64,000 nt of DNA, from contig JAQISU010000108.1 of NCBI GenBank assembly GCA_029339505.1, positions 16,828,001 to 16,892,000 on the forward strand. The letters run 5' to 3'. This stretch comes from Unio delphinus (lineage: Eukaryota; Mollusca; Bivalvia; Unionida; Unionidae). Below are positions 14,274 through 26,121 of this stretch, piece after piece; the stretch's first letter is position 1; the number at the start of each line of letters is the position of its first letter. Under the pieces are notes generated by a model, which was not told the DNA's origin, ran no database searches, and saw only the letters and a program-made list of their open reading frames with translations. Both the position numbers and the translations under genes were made by a program.

Positions 14274-14665
14274 TATTACCTAATGCTGTACAAGTTTGCT
14301 TGCATACATGTTTGCTTACTATCATTATTGCCAAATATTGTACAGGTTTGCCCACTATCATTATTACCATATGTCGTACAAGTTTGCTAACTATCATTAT
14401 TACCAAATGTTGTACAAGATTGCTCACTATCATTATTACAAAATGTTATACAAGTTTGCTCACTATCATTATTACCAAATGTTGTACAAGTTTGCTCACT
14501 ATCATCATTACCAAATGTTGTACAAGTTTGTTCGTGTACAGGTTTGCTCACAATCATTATTACCAAATGTTGTACAAGTTTGCTCACTATCATCATTACC
14601 AAATGTTGTACAAGTTTGCTCACTATCATCATTACCAAATATTATACTAGTTTGCCCACTATCAT
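14118..14665. repeat. 36-bp minisatellite, about 15 units
   Basis: The unit on the plus strand is close to TACAAGTTTGCTCACTATCA plus TTATTACCAAATGTTG. Two places carry a short extra TTCATGTACAAG or TTCGTGTACAGG insert (near 14211 and 14530). Because 36 is a multiple of three, long open frames appear in several frames on both strands; only the minus frame that continues into the LINE protein is meaningful. Confidence 0.93.
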
Positions 14666-14914
14666 TATAACGAAATGTGCAAGGATCAGTTTCATTATGT
14701 ACCTTGTCATCTATAATGTCAATTTACTTGATATTACTCCTAGTGCAGTTACTATTTTGGTTAGTATTTGTTTTACATTAGTATTTGTACCATATAAGTG
14801 TTCAATTAAAACTGTCAACATGTTGACAATTATCTAACACAATACAATTTAGAAAAATTGAATCAATCAAATTACAAATTGATATACTCTACATTATCAG
14901 AACACATCTTGTCT

Positions 14915-14916
<2 letters not shown>

Positions 14917-14965
<49 letters not shown>
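14917..14965. repeat. (AAT)n microsatellite, possible LINE tail
   Basis: About 16 AAT units are followed at once by AATGACTTTTTTTTAAAAGAAGG, resembling the LINE 3' ends at 13357 and 54807. It may be the tail of a third, very short minus-strand LINE copy. Confidence 0.75.
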
Positions 14966-14967
<2 letters not shown>

Positions 14968-15567
14968 CTTTTTTTTAAAAGAAGGAGCTCATTTGGTCAA
15001 CTGACCAACCAATCTTCCATAAGGAAACATGTTAGAAGTAAAATTGACAGTATTGTTTAAAAAGAGTTTTCATTATATTAGTCCACTAGTATGGAACAAC
15101 ATTCTCACTGAGAAAAGGCTGGCTACTACCATTTATAGAATTAATGTGTCCTAAAGATATATTGGGGCCTATAATAATGTAATATGTCTCACTAATAAAT
15201 CCCTAGGATTATAGACCATAAGAGATTATGTAATGGCTAATATATCTCAGGATTAGTTTTACTGTAAGCTTGTTCAGACAACTTCTAAACACATGAAGGG
15301 TTATGATGAAATGAGACTGACACATTCAAGGTCTTATTGGTCTTAAATGAAAATGGTGTCTTGGCGGCCATGTTAAAAACTGCTTGAAAACTCTCTGAGT
15401 CTTATCCAGAGGACTTCACAAGTCCATACTGAGTGATCAGGCAACAGTTATGGAATCAGTTGCTATTAGATGTACCATTTATTTCTTAATGCTATTGTTC
15501 ATAGATTGTTTTGAAATATCAATGATATTACTTTTCCATAAACCACTTTCTTTTGCCCTAGTATGAT

Positions 15568-16246
15568 AGCATGTTTGCAACTTATTATTGTAATAAGTAT
15601 GGTAGCATTATTACTGTAATAAGTATGGTAGCATGTTTGCAGCTTATTACTGTAATAAGTATGGTAGCATGTTTGCAGCTTATTATTGTAATAAGTATGG
15701 TAGCATGTTTGCAGCTTATTACTGTAATAAGTATATAGCATGTTTGCAGCTTATTACTGTAATAAGTATGGTAGTATGTTTGCAGCTTATTACTGTAATA
15801 AGTATGGTAGCATGTTGCATTTTATTACTATAATAAGTATGGTATCATGTTTGCAGCTTATTACTTTAATAAGTATGTAGCATGTTTGCAGCTTATTACT
15901 TTAATAAGTATAGTAGTATGTTTGCAGCTTATTACTTTAATAAGTATGGTAGCATGTTTGCAGTTTATTACTGTAATAAGTATGGTAGCATGTTTGCAGC
16001 TTATTACTGTAATAAGTATGGTAGCATGTTTTGCAGCTTATTACTATAATAAGTATGGTAGCATGTTTTGCAGCTTATTACTATAATAAGTATGGTAGCA
16101 TGTTTGCAGCTTATTATTATAATAAGTATGGTAGCATGTTTGCAGCTTATTACTGTAATAAGTATGGTAGCATGTTTGTAACTTAAATGTTTGCAACTTA
16201 TTACTGTAATAAATATGGTAGCATGTTTGCAACTTACTACTGGAAT
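15568..16246. repeat. 36-bp minisatellite with palindromic core, about 19 units
   Basis: The unit is close to GTAGCATGTTTGCAGCTTAT plus TACTGTAATAAGTATG. Each unit contains the inverted repeat CTTATTACTGTAATAAG. Single-base insertions and deletions shift the frame often, so the short open frames are not genes. Confidence 0.94.
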
Positions 16247-16259
16247 CAGCTTCCAAATA

Positions 16260-17230
16260 TCAGCTGTTCCAATATATATTTATTTAAATATTTGCAAGGA
16301 GATTGTTTAGAAATCTCACTGATTTAACTTTTCGTTTATGAAAGTAGCTTCACTCTTGTGACACATTACTGTGTATTTTTGCATATTTTTTAAAAAATGA
16401 TGAGTGTTGTAGTTAAAGTAGAATTCAGCAGCAACATAATGGAATGAAAAATTGATCACTAATGAAAGGAAATAAAAAAACATCAATCATCATTCTTTTT
16501 AAATGCACAAAGGAACTTTGACAAATAAACTGTATTGGTATTGTTTTTTAATTTTAGGCAGATGCAAGTAAGATATTCCTGTTTTCTTAAATCATCTTCA
16601 AGCATATAAATACTGTCATGTCCAGTAATAAATTTATTTTATTATGTACAGTGATGTTTGTTTAATTAGTTATGCAGCTATGTTGACTAACCATGCAGCT
16701 CACAGTGTGTATACTTTTCTCCCCAGTAATTAAGTTCTTTATTGCAATGAATACATTTAGATTTATACTGCCTGGAGTATTTAATTCTCCTGCAAGACTT
16801 TACACTCTATACCTCTATTCAAGTCTTGCTCCAGTTTGCATACATACAGGTTGAAAGATAAGGTCTTCAGCTCTCCATTTGTTTGTGTAGTGTAAATAGA
16901 CTGTATTTTTCATGTTGAAGCTTAAATTGCAGTATACCACTCAAGACCTTGAAAGAACAAGTTTATTGCTTCCCATTGAAGAAAATCTAGTAGCATTCAA
17001 ATTCAGACAGATTATTATTCTTGCAGTTATAAGTTCTTAACACAAGGCATCACTATTACACAATTTTGGTCCGGCACATCCGTATCGAAAAAATGTTATT
17101 TTGCCAGAAGTAACCTTTGTATGATTTCTGCTTCAGACTTGGCATATTGTAGTTGAAATACTGAACACTTATATAAATACAAACACATATGCTACACAAT
17201 GCAAATTACAAACCTACACTCATGAGTATC
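16260..17230. other. AT-rich DNA without recognisable feature
   Basis: No exon, RNA gene or transposon could be supported in this stretch between two minisatellites. Confidence 0.45.
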
Positions 17231-18175
17231 TTTTTAAATGCAGAATATGTTAAATTATGTCATTTGCATAGTTTTAAATGGAGAATCTTTTAGATTATTA
17301 TTTGCATATTTTTAAGTGGAGAATATGTTAGATTGTGATATGCATATTTTTAAATGGAGAATATGTTAGATTATGTCATTTGCATATTTTTAAATGGAGA
17401 ATCTGTTAGATTATGTCATTTGCATAGTTTTAAATGGAGAATCTGTTAGATTGTCATATGCATATTTTTAAATGGAGAATATGTTAGATTATGTCATTTA
17501 CATATTTTTAAATGGAGAATCTGTTAGATTGTCATATGCATATTTTTAAATGGAGAATATGTTAGATTGTCATATGCATATTTTTAAATGGAGAATATGT
17601 TAGATTATGTCATATGCATATTTTTAAATGGAGAATATGTTAGATTATGTCATTTGCATAGTTTTAAATGGAGAATCTGTTAGATTATGTCATTTGCATA
17701 TTTTTAATGGAGAATCTGTTAGATTGTCATATGCATATTTTTAAATGGATAATGTTAGATTATGTCATTTGCATAGTTTTAAATGGAGAATCTGTTAGAT
17801 TATGTAATTTGCATATTTTTTAATGGAGAACCTGTTAGATTATGTCATATGCATATTTTTAAATGGAGAAGCTGTTAGATTATGTAATTTGCATATTTTT
17901 AAATGGAGAATCTGTTAGATTATGTCATATGCATATTTTTAAATGGAGAATCTGTTAGATTGTCATATGCATATTTTTAAATGGAGAATATGTTAGATTA
18001 TGTCAAATGCATATTTTTAAATGGAGAATCTTCTAGATTATGTTGCTCATGTCTTGTTAGATAGACAATCTTTGATATTATGTTACTCATGTCTTTTTAG
18101 ATAGACATTATTTTAGATTATGTCACTCATTATTTTAAATAGAAAATCCTTTAGATTATATCTCTTGCATATTTT
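17231..18175. repeat. 38-40 bp minisatellite, over 20 units
   Basis: The core TTTTTAAATGGAGAATCTGT is followed by TAGATTATGTCATATGCATA. Units occur in two lengths, with or without ATGT after TTAGATT, and with TTTGCATA or TATGCATA. About 21 good units end near 18040; three more decayed units follow to 18175. Confidence 0.93.
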
Positions 18176-18884
18176 GTAGTTACTTATTGAGAATAATAAG
18201 ATCGAACCTTTAATTTTTCTTTGAAATTCATCAGAGACATTATTACTAAAAAGTTGCTGAATGAATTACAATATCCTTGATAGAAGTCTCTATATTAGAT
18301 GTAACTCGGAGGAAAATGTGACTTTTGGGAATTTGGTCTATTGAAATATTTGTACAAATTGCCATACTATTTAAAAAAAAAAAATCTCATATTTTTACCA
18401 TACCCCCCCCCATTTCCGGTCTTTGCCAGTTTTAAATGTGAAAAGCAACAAGGATGTGATAAATGCATATATTAGAGTCATGTCATTATAAGTTTATAAT
18501 TTCTAACCTGACTGTCATTAGGGGTTTCTTAACACTCAATAAGTGGCAGCTCAAACTAAATGGAAGCTCTCCATGTAAACAATTAGACTGCTCATTGTTC
18601 TTTTCAGATTTCTATTACAGTCTGTTTCAGTAAAATTGTTTCATCTTTTTCCAATATCTGCACTGTCTGTTTTGAATATTTCTTAACAATCATGCATACA
18701 TGTGTTCAAAGATATTTAGCTCCTCAGTTTATGAAATAATTGAGGTTATCAAAGACAGTGAAGTACATCACATTCTTGATTGAAAACATTGACTTGTCCA
18801 TTCAAATAGGGTGGCTATATCACTAAAGAAGCAACTATTTAATTCAGAATACCAGATGGTAAAAATTAATTTTAAAAAAATGTG

Positions 18885-19140
18885 TTCTAGTGTATTGGAC
18901 CCATGCTTTTCGTGTCCGGGCCACTTTTTACTCCAAATCTCAAACGTTTCTTATGTAATGGTTCGCCTATCCTTGTACATATTAGATTTGTTTGCTTTTG
19001 GGTCAAAACGTAGAGAATCCAGAGGCAAAATCTGGTTCTGAAAATGTGTAATTTATGGCCTAAAAAATCAGATCTCAAAAGTTAAGTTTTTCAAACTGTA
19101 TTTTTGTAACGTGATTTGAAAGTATATTATTTGGTGTTGA
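18885..19140 (+). mobile_element. fragment of the TTAA element
   Basis: This stretch shares a series of blocks with the element at 45824-47682, in the same order and strand: AAATCTGGTTCTGA, a short run ending CAGATC, AAAGTTAAGTTTTTC, then GTATTTTTGTAA. Neither end is preserved, so the boundaries are approximate. No protein is evident. Confidence 0.5.
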
Positions 19141-19185
19141 GCTCAGAGGTATGGTACAACCTCATGATACATAAATATTACATGT

Positions 19186-19340
19186 AGGGTTAATTAGCTT
19201 ACACAGTGTGGTGGTTAATTAGCTAACAGTGTGGTGGTTAACTAGCTAACACAGTGTGGGGGTTAATTAGTTAACAGTGTGGTGGCTAATTAGCTAACAC
19301 AGTGTGAAGGGTAATTAGCTAACACAGTGTGGTGGTTTGT
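19186..19340. repeat. about 26-bp tandem repeat, 6 units
   Basis: Copies of GGTTAATTAGCTAACACAGT plus GTGGT are repeated six times with small deletions. Confidence 0.88.
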
Positions 19341-19390
19341 GTTAAAACTCGAACATACTGGTACCATGATTTAACTTTACAACATGTGGG

Positions 19391-19626
19391 GGGGGCCCCG
19401 AGTGGCCGAGTGGTCTAAAGCGCTGTCCGTTACGGACCACTGCCATCTCACCTCTGTCTGCGTGGGTTTGAGTCTAAGATTCGGCTAATGTAGTTAAGTG
19501 AGAAAGCTTGCCAGTAGCTTCTCGTGGGTCGGTGGTTCTTTCCGGGGTTTTTCCGGTTTCTTCCTCCACCACTAATACTGGCCGCCATGTATAGCCTATA
19601 TATTGTGCTGAAAAATGGCGTTAAAC

Positions 19627-19658
<32 letters not shown>
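19391..19658 (+). mobile_element. complete tRNA-derived SINE, poly(A) tail, 13-bp TSD
   Basis: A tRNA-Leu-like head (GAGTGGCCGAGTGGTC as A box, GGGTTTGAGTC as B box) is followed by a core with TTTCCGGGGTTTTTCC and TACTGGCCGCCATGTATAG, then ATGGCGTTAAACC and a poly(A) tail at 19630-19658. The 13-bp duplication TACAACATGTGGG flanks it at 19378-19390 and 19659-19671. Related copies are at 26122, 34995 and 62400. The good target duplication and intact A-tail suggest a fairly recent insertion. Confidence 0.88.
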
Positions 19659-19663
<5 letters not shown>

Positions 19664-19946
19664 CATGTGGGTGGCAGCCATCTCCTACATCTACCAGTTT
19701 GTTGTCAAATGCTCACATTTTAACTCCCCCAGCTGTTCTTGACCCCCATAACATAACTGGGGATATTCCAAAGATGTTTGTATAAAAATGATACAGAAAT
19801 TGGCAACCATCCATCAGTGCTGAAAAAACATGAATTCTCACAAGCAGTAGTATTAACTGTTGGATGAATGTTATCATATATATATAAATAAGAGGTCCTC
19901 AATGGAGAATAGTCCTTGACTAATGAGTCACCTCAATAAATGAAAC

Positions 19947-19953
19947 ATTATTA

Positions 19954-20020
<67 letters not shown>
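19947..20020. repeat. (TTA)n microsatellite
   Basis: This is a nearly perfect TTA tract of about 24 units. LINE 3' tails in this window are of the same type, but I see no LINE sequence next to it. Confidence 0.95.
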
Positions 20021-20021
<1 letters not shown>

Positions 20022-20548
20022 ATCATTGTTGTAAATATATTAAATTACCATTATTATTGGTGCACAGTATTTTCACCAAGAACACATTCTTGAAACAAGC
20101 CCATTTATAATTTTGTTCTGGGATGGATTGTTTGTATGATTGTATTTTTTTTTTAAAAAAAAGACACTTCCCATAACAGCTGTTTCATAACATGTCTTCC
20201 TCTGTAAACTGGCCACATATTTTAGTTTCAGCAAGGCCTCAAAGTATAATATTTTGGTTTCAGTAAGGCCTTTGTGACACAGAGTATAACCTCTGTAAAC
20301 TGGCAACATATTTTAGTTTTCATAGGGCCTTTGTACCACATATTGCATTTTCCATATATGTTGGGACAACATATTTGTTGGCACACCATACATTAATTTT
20401 TAAAGTAATTTGTGTGTGCACTGTATGTTATGGGACAGATTGTTATTTCAAGTCACAAGTTGTGTGACACCTTTTAAATGATTCTGATTTCAACTGAAAT
20501 TTTATTTAAAAATATAAAACACTGTACATTTATTTGAGATAAAACTCT

Positions 20549-20930
20549 TTATTTCACTGTAGCATTATCACAACCTTTCTCTTGCACACAAACAATCCGT
20601 TCTTTAGGTGAATGAATATTTTTAGCCTTCTCATACCATTTAAAAATTATCATTATAGGCAGCATATCACCTGAATGGAAACTGCAATAACTAAAGTCAG
20701 ATTTTTTAAAGTCTGCACCAGTTATGCTAATTCTCATGCTTTTGACCCCATCTTATCGCCAATCCATTCAGGAAGCCAGATCAAAGTACACTAGAGTTAA
20801 TGAAAACTGTGTCAGCGAAATCATTTGCTTCTCTTCTGGCCTTCACAAATTTATCAAATGATTTTATTTTCTCCAAATCTTGTGGGAACTGCTGGATCAT
20901 TGATGTCTGTGCATGAAGTGTTATATTGTG
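20549..20930 (-). pseudogene. pogo/Tigger-like DDE transposase remnant
   Basis: On the minus strand, from about 20930, a frame reads SMIQQFPQDLEKIKSFDKFV and FVKARREAND. After a shift the next frame reads MRISITGADFKKSDFSYCSF, then MLPIMIIFKWYEKAKN and VCVQEKGCDN. In order these resemble the segment of pogo/Tigger/CENP-B-related transposases around the first catalytic aspartate (usually in a GNMDET-like motif), the RTTGHEK-like strand, the LPPMVIFK-like strand and the EKGW-like motif. The DET motif itself is not preserved. The fragment ends in a stop followed by AATAAA strings. No inverted terminal repeats were found. Confidence 0.65.
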
Positions 20931-21184
20931 TTACTTTAAAATTTGTTCCATTGTTTCAATTTATTTTAATATTCTCCTGAATACAGGTGAAAAGTTAGCT
21001 TCCATACCTCAGCAGTTTTTGTATATTTGAAAAGAATAAAAAGCATGTATAAAAATATCAGCATGGTTATAAAAATAAAACCAAAGTCGGCATCCAATGT
21101 CAGCTTGCTTTGCAATAAAAATAGCCTTTGTATTGATATCCTTGAGGAATAAAATCTAAACCGGCTTCAGAGTATCAAACATTG

Positions 21185-21895
21185 GAATCTGAGGTCAGAT
21201 GCAGTGTGATAAAAATATCCTTTGTCTTTGATGTCCTGTCATTAAGTCAAGAATGAGTTTACTCCTCACTGTCAGTTCTGTTTATTCACCACCTGGGCTT
21301 CTATGTGCTTGGCATCTGTGGTTATAATTAATACAAATGGGCACTGATATCTGCAGGTAAATAATTTACACAGCAGCAACTTGATTTAATGATACTTTTG
21401 CAACTTGTGCTAGTGAAAAGATTGTCACTTGCAATTAAGTGAATGTGTTTTCAAATAATGATTCTTATTTGCAAGATACTATCATATAGTTGACCTGGAT
21501 ATAATTCAGTCTTGGCTACTTTGCACCTAACACTGATTCATGCATGAATGCCAATTGTAATTGGTTAATTATTTCCCTCTTGTTTGCAATTTTGTTGGAT
21601 CCATTTTTCAGTCAGAAACCTTTGAGCACAACCAAATTTGATATGTTTTTTAACATTTGTGTCAATGTTGATTGTTATCAGACATTAGCGATATATGCTA
21701 CAGTATGGAAGCCTATGCTACATATATGCAGTTCATGGATATATTTTATTCTTTAATGCTCATGATGAAAGAAAAGAATAAATGATAAAAATACAAGGTT
21801 AGATTTTTTTAATTATCAAATGAGCATTTTATCTATTTTGTTCTAACATGCAATGTGTGTGTGTGTGGGGCACAAATTCAATACAAATCTACTTC
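21185..21895 (+). repeat. dispersed 0.7-kb repeat, copy 1
   Basis: This segment is collinear with 57655-58405 on the same strand. Shared blocks include AGTTGACCTGGATATAATTC, TTTGCAATTTTGTTGGATCC, TATTCACCACC, ATTACAGTATGGAAGCC-type sequence and GTTCATGGATATAT near the end. It encodes no recognisable protein and shows no terminal repeats or tail, so it may be an unclassified transposon or a segmental duplication. Confidence 0.8.
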
Positions 21896-22777
21896 GTTTC
21901 TTTTGTGGAGAGTGTGCTGCATTTGGCATCTAAATGACTCAGGTTCAGATCCTATTGGATTAGTCTTGGTCAGTTCCAGTGTTTTGTCCTTGTGCAACAC
22001 ATTGCCTTCTCACAAAACTACTGAATTGCTATACCGGAAAACATTAAACCAAACAAATTACTTCATTTGTTTTCTCAAAAATCCCAGATAACACTCCTGA
22101 AAATTTCTTCTGCTGCAACGCTTAAGAGAAACAACAATGAATAATTCCAGTTTTTGTTATTCTGATTACTTGAATATTGTACCAGATTTATCTGTATATC
22201 ACTTACGTTACATCTAACAAGAAAAGTGTTGACCAAGATATTCCATCTCATAATGTTAGATAATATTTGTTTTTTGTTTTTATGGTATCAATTCATAAAG
22301 GTATCATTAGACAAGTGAGTGAGAGCACAGAGTTGAACTTGGTTGACATCCATACCAGGGTAGATGGGTTTGAAGCTCACCCATAACTTGATTTTTTTTC
22401 CTTCTCATTAACATTGATTCAGTTTTACTTACTCCATTTCTTAAATCTGCTTTTTCTTCAGTTGACTGAGTTTAAAGTATCAGTGTTTACCATCAGAATT
22501 TCATTATGATTCTACTGTATCTGAATTAATAATTATTCAGTTCTTTCTCATGAAACCATACTTAATGACGCACGAGGTCAAGTGACACATCACAGGTCAC
22601 ATAAAATTTACTCTGAGATTATTTTGTTCAGCATCATTACGTTGGTCATTGCCCATGGTGCCTAGCATCAGTTTGAGAAAATAAGAAGTAAACTGATTAT
22701 TTAAAATTATGCTTACATGTAAATGTGACCAAAATTGTTTTATTGAATTTTAGTATAACCTCTGATGTTCACGACAG
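21896..22777. other. unannotated AT-rich DNA
   Basis: I see no supportable gene or repeat in this stretch. Confidence 0.4.
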
Positions 22778-23430
22778 TGTAGGTTTCATGAGCCCGCAAT
22801 GGAATTATTACTAACCTCTAGAGAAGGACGGAGAATTTAAAGGTTTAATGGCTCAGAGCCCCAGGTCAGCAAAGCTGACAGTCTAGGTGCTAAAATATAA
22901 TATTAATAAGGTAAAAGGTATAACAGTTTAATAAATTACATGTATATCATGGTATTCCACAATTACAGGACAATTTTTCAATGCAATTGCTTCAAATCAA
23001 TACATAACCTATCCAAATTGCCAAATTATTTCATCTCGAGAAATTGAACGTGTTTCCTTCCCGTGTCCCTTCTATGTTACTCATCTTTAACTTCTGCTTT
23101 GTATTCCTTTGGTACTTCTGGTACCCTTGTTTCTGTTTTCTGGCTCTCAAGTTGTTGGTGTTTCCAGTATTGTCGTTTCCGTTCTCTTGACCCTCTTTGT
23201 CGGTACTTCTGGTACCCTCATTTCCATCTCCGGCACTCCTTCCTCACACAACAGCATATCTCTACATGCTCTCCATGTCGTCTTCTCTCTAATCTTCAGG
23301 TTGCATCTGATTCCAACTGGAGAGCTTCCTCAGAAGCCCTTGTTCCAATCTCGTCCGAAGTTTTTAGAACTTTTATGATCTGCTTTCTCCACACATCCAA
23401 ACCTGCACTGATTCTGTCATAATGAATATG
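22778..23430 (+). mobile_element. LTR-like block of the same family, right end unclear
   Basis: The block starts TGTAGGTTTCATGAGCCCGC and about 80 bases later carries CTCAGAGCCCCAGGTCAGC, then AAAGCTGAC, a small hairpin. AGTTTAATAAAT and a long pyrimidine-rich stretch follow. The same order (TGTAGCG start, CTCTGAGCCCCCAGTCAGC hairpin, ACAATTTAATAAA, pyrimidine-rich stretch) is seen in the solo LTR at 37023. I could not find a matching right end or target duplication, so it is probably truncated. Open frames across the pyrimidine-rich part are not supported as genes. Confidence 0.5.
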
Positions 23431-24012
23431 ACAGAATAATGTCTGGCTGCATGAGAAACCTGCCTCAAATTTTGATTATCATAGTTCTGTTTGGATACCA
23501 GTGGTCTTTTTTGAAAACTGTCTGGGATAGTATAACTGAGGTGTTATAATGTCAGTTTTCCAGCCTCTAAGCCTAAGCTAACCACTGACATCAATGCTAA
23601 TTGCAAACAAAGTTTCTCACCCCACTGCAAAGTTCTTCAAAGGAACTAACCGCGAATTTGACTGTAACTCAATGGCTAATTTACGGTCAGGTAATTTGTT
23701 TCAGAATCGGTTTCAAGTTGTAATATCATCTAAAATGTATTGACATTACCCAAAGTACTTCGAATTACGGCTTCTATATTAGACATATATTAACATGAGG
23801 CTGGAATTGCTGTCAATTTTTCTAACACAATGTGTCAGTAGGTGTTATCATGATGTCCAGAGGTACAAAAAATGATGAAGGCACTTTTCTACAGAAGGGT
23901 ATTATGTGATTAATACATGTACAGCACTTTTGTTTTGAAGTGATTTATTTACAAGAATTAGCAGTTTATAAGTTATGTGTTAATGTTATCAGCATTTTTG
24001 TTGTTGATTGAG

Positions 24013-24013
<1 letters not shown>

Positions 24014-24078
<65 letters not shown>
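24014..24078. repeat. (AC)n microsatellite
   Basis: This is a perfect AC tract of about 32 units. Confidence 0.97.
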
Positions 24079-24081
<3 letters not shown>

Positions 24082-24884
24082 TGTGTTGGTTGGCATGTAG
24101 AGTTTGAAAACTGTTAATTAAAGAACTGATTGTAAGAACTGCATTATGGAGGTTTATAGTACAGACAAGTGAGTTTGGCAGAGTGTGAATTTGGCAGGTT
24201 TGTTAGTTTCTAACTGACCTGCTACATACAAAAGATTTGGTATGTAAGTATCTTATCCAAGGGTAGGCTCAAGAAAAAAGCAGTAGGCATGAGAAAGAGT
24301 CAGTTTTTCAGGTGAGTGAAATCAAATAATATAAAGAGTTTCTTTGATGTGCTTTTTAATTTGCTATAAAATGTAGATAATGTAGATTTAAGATTATCTA
24401 GTGGCAGATTTTGGGTGGTTTAAGTGGTATGACTGAATTCTGTTTTCCAGTTAACTTTATACACCTTTAAAATAAAATAGCACTAAAAACAAAGTTGTTA
24501 CATGTAGCTTCAAACAGAATGAACCAATTTTTCTCAAAATTGAACATCAGTGGAGAAAATCCTTCCTCATTTCATGCATTGTGTTGTATATGGTAGTATT
24601 CTATTAAATTTCATAAATATTTAACCTACTGAAGCATGGTGACCAGAAGCATCCCCTGAAAGATCGGGAAATTGTTCATACAAATCCATTCTAAAACCTA
24701 AAAGCTTTTGCTGTGAGTGAAATCCATATTTTTAATATCTAAAATATAATTCCTGTGGCTGTTACATAGCTAGTACTCTTCCAGGAGGAAAATACATGGC
24801 TGGACAATTAGGGTAAACCAGAATCTTCCACATCATTGGATCATTCCTGTATGAGAGCTCAATATATCAAGCATGCATGAAAGA

Positions 24885-25600
24885 TCCTCTTATATAACTT
24901 AATTGTCAATGTTGCATCTGTGAGCCTGTCAAAAAATTTCTGAATGGTTGCTAACTATTCTTTTCATGTGTTTTTGTAGATGATGACATCATCAATGTAA
25001 GCATCACAATTATCTAGACCAGAGGTGATCATATTCATAAGACACTGAAAATTACTTGGCGACCATTTCATCCCAAACAGCATCACTTTATATTGGTAAA
25101 GTCCACCTGGAGTCACAAATGCCGAGATTTCCTTTACTCTTTCCTTTAGTGGAATTTACCATAAGGGTTGAATGGGTTACATACTTGGCATTTCTATTCT
25201 TGTAATGGAAATGAATTTATCTTTGTCACACTAGTCACCTTCCTATAATCAGTACATATACAGAAAGTGTTGTCTGGTTTCGAAACAAGTATGCTAGGTG
25301 ACTACAGTCACTTTTACTGGGCTCTATAAAATTGTTCTTCAGCAAATACTAAATTTCTTTTTTCAGATATTCCTGTTTGAGAGGGTTCATCCTGTATTAG
25401 TGTTGTTTCACAGGTTTAGAATTTACAATTTCAATGTCATGGAAAATTTGTTTGTCCTTGAAGAATCATCCAGAAATATGTGCTCATATTCAATAAATTT
25501 AATAACTGTTTGAGTTCATTTCTTTCTTGTTCTTGCAAACGTGAAAGTTTCTGGTCCAAATCTTTCATAATTTCTGAATTCTGAAGATTTGTCACTCCAA
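24885..25600 (-). pseudogene. gypsy-type reverse transcriptase remnant
   Basis: Translation of the minus strand in shifting frames gives, in order, an SPSILVSKPDNTFCICTDYR-type stretch (fingers), LYQYKVMLFGMKWSPSNFQ (near 25090) and AYIDDVIIY (24979-25005), in which IDD is the catalytic pair. FFDRLTDATLTIK follows. Stops occur directly after the catalytic box and in the fingers. After about 24885 similarity to the thumb and RNase H cannot be followed. This domain lies downstream of the integrase, which is the reverse of the usual gypsy arrangement. Confidence 0.78.
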
Positions 25601-25739
25601 TATCAGTAAAATCCGATGATACCCTTCACTTGAATATTCGCTGAGTGGGACAGGTACAACTAAGTGAATTGCATGTTTAACCTGGCTATCTCTTTCAATA
25701 TACACTGGTACTCCTATACTTTATTTAGATGACAGGAGC

Positions 25740-26121
25740 ACTAATATTATTATTTAACTCATTCATTTTCTTCGTAACTTTGTAAAGGCCATAAGATATC
25801 TGAAGAAAAGTTTGAAGAATGAGCAAGGGAGAGAGAACTCCATTATCAGACTTAAAAAGTTCTCTCCACTGTAGTGTAGTCAAATCATAATTTCACTTTT
25901 GACTTGCATTGCTGAATGTCATATTCAAGCATAATAGGCTGGAGAGTTCCCGACCTAATATTTGACCTTTGACCCAATTGAACAGATTTAAGAAGGCCAA
26001 ATTGAGTAAAATCTTTATCAAAGGAATTGCCTCTGGAAACCTTGATGACGCACACGTAATGTTCAATAGGTATTGGCAGCCTGACTTGGTCTTAGGTAAG
26101 GAACCAATACAATCTACCATA
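25740..26121 (-). pseudogene. gypsy integrase catalytic core remnant
   Basis: The minus strand begins with MVDCIGSLPKTKSGCQYLL, the start of a retroviral-type integrase core in which the aspartate of VDC is the first catalytic residue. CASSRFPEAIPL follows. The next catalytic Asp and Glu regions are not clear because of frameshifts, though a TLQWRELFKSDNGV-like stretch is visible near 25860. The core is separated from its zinc-binding domain by the SINE at 26122-26360; the SINE's target duplication (ACAATCTACCATA) contains the codons just before VDC. Confidence 0.75.

Larger units (their letters stand above)
13290..14670 (-). mobile_element. internally deleted LINE with in-frame repeat array
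   Basis: This is a minus-strand LINE copy. Its 3' end lies at 13357, where AATGACTTTATTTAAAGAGG abuts a (CTA)n tract (13290-13356) that serves as tail; the same 3' end recurs at 54807 beside TAA repeats. The minus strand from about 13730 to 13370 still translates to a decayed C-terminal domain (KLMYRISNKSAPEYL). Near 14000-14110 it encodes the start of an apurinic-type endonuclease (KGLRIAYLNVRYILPKHEEI). Only about 0.3 kb separates these ends, so most of the endonuclease and all of the reverse transcriptase are deleted. The 5' side is a 36-bp tandem array read in the same frame. Confidence 0.7.

Noticed and set aside
14111..14670. Several long open frames on the plus strand
   Set aside because: They arise from the 36-bp repeat. 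Only the minus-strand frame continuing into the LINE endonuclease has meaning.
15568..18175. CRISPR-like appearance of regularly spaced repeats
   Set aside because: The units are directly abutting tandem repeats without unique spacers, in an animal genome.
23063..23430. Search for the right end of the LTR-like block at 22778
   Set aside because: No CA end with a matching 5-bp duplication (GACAG) was found; a GACAG near 23430 is preceded by AATAT, so the end is left open.
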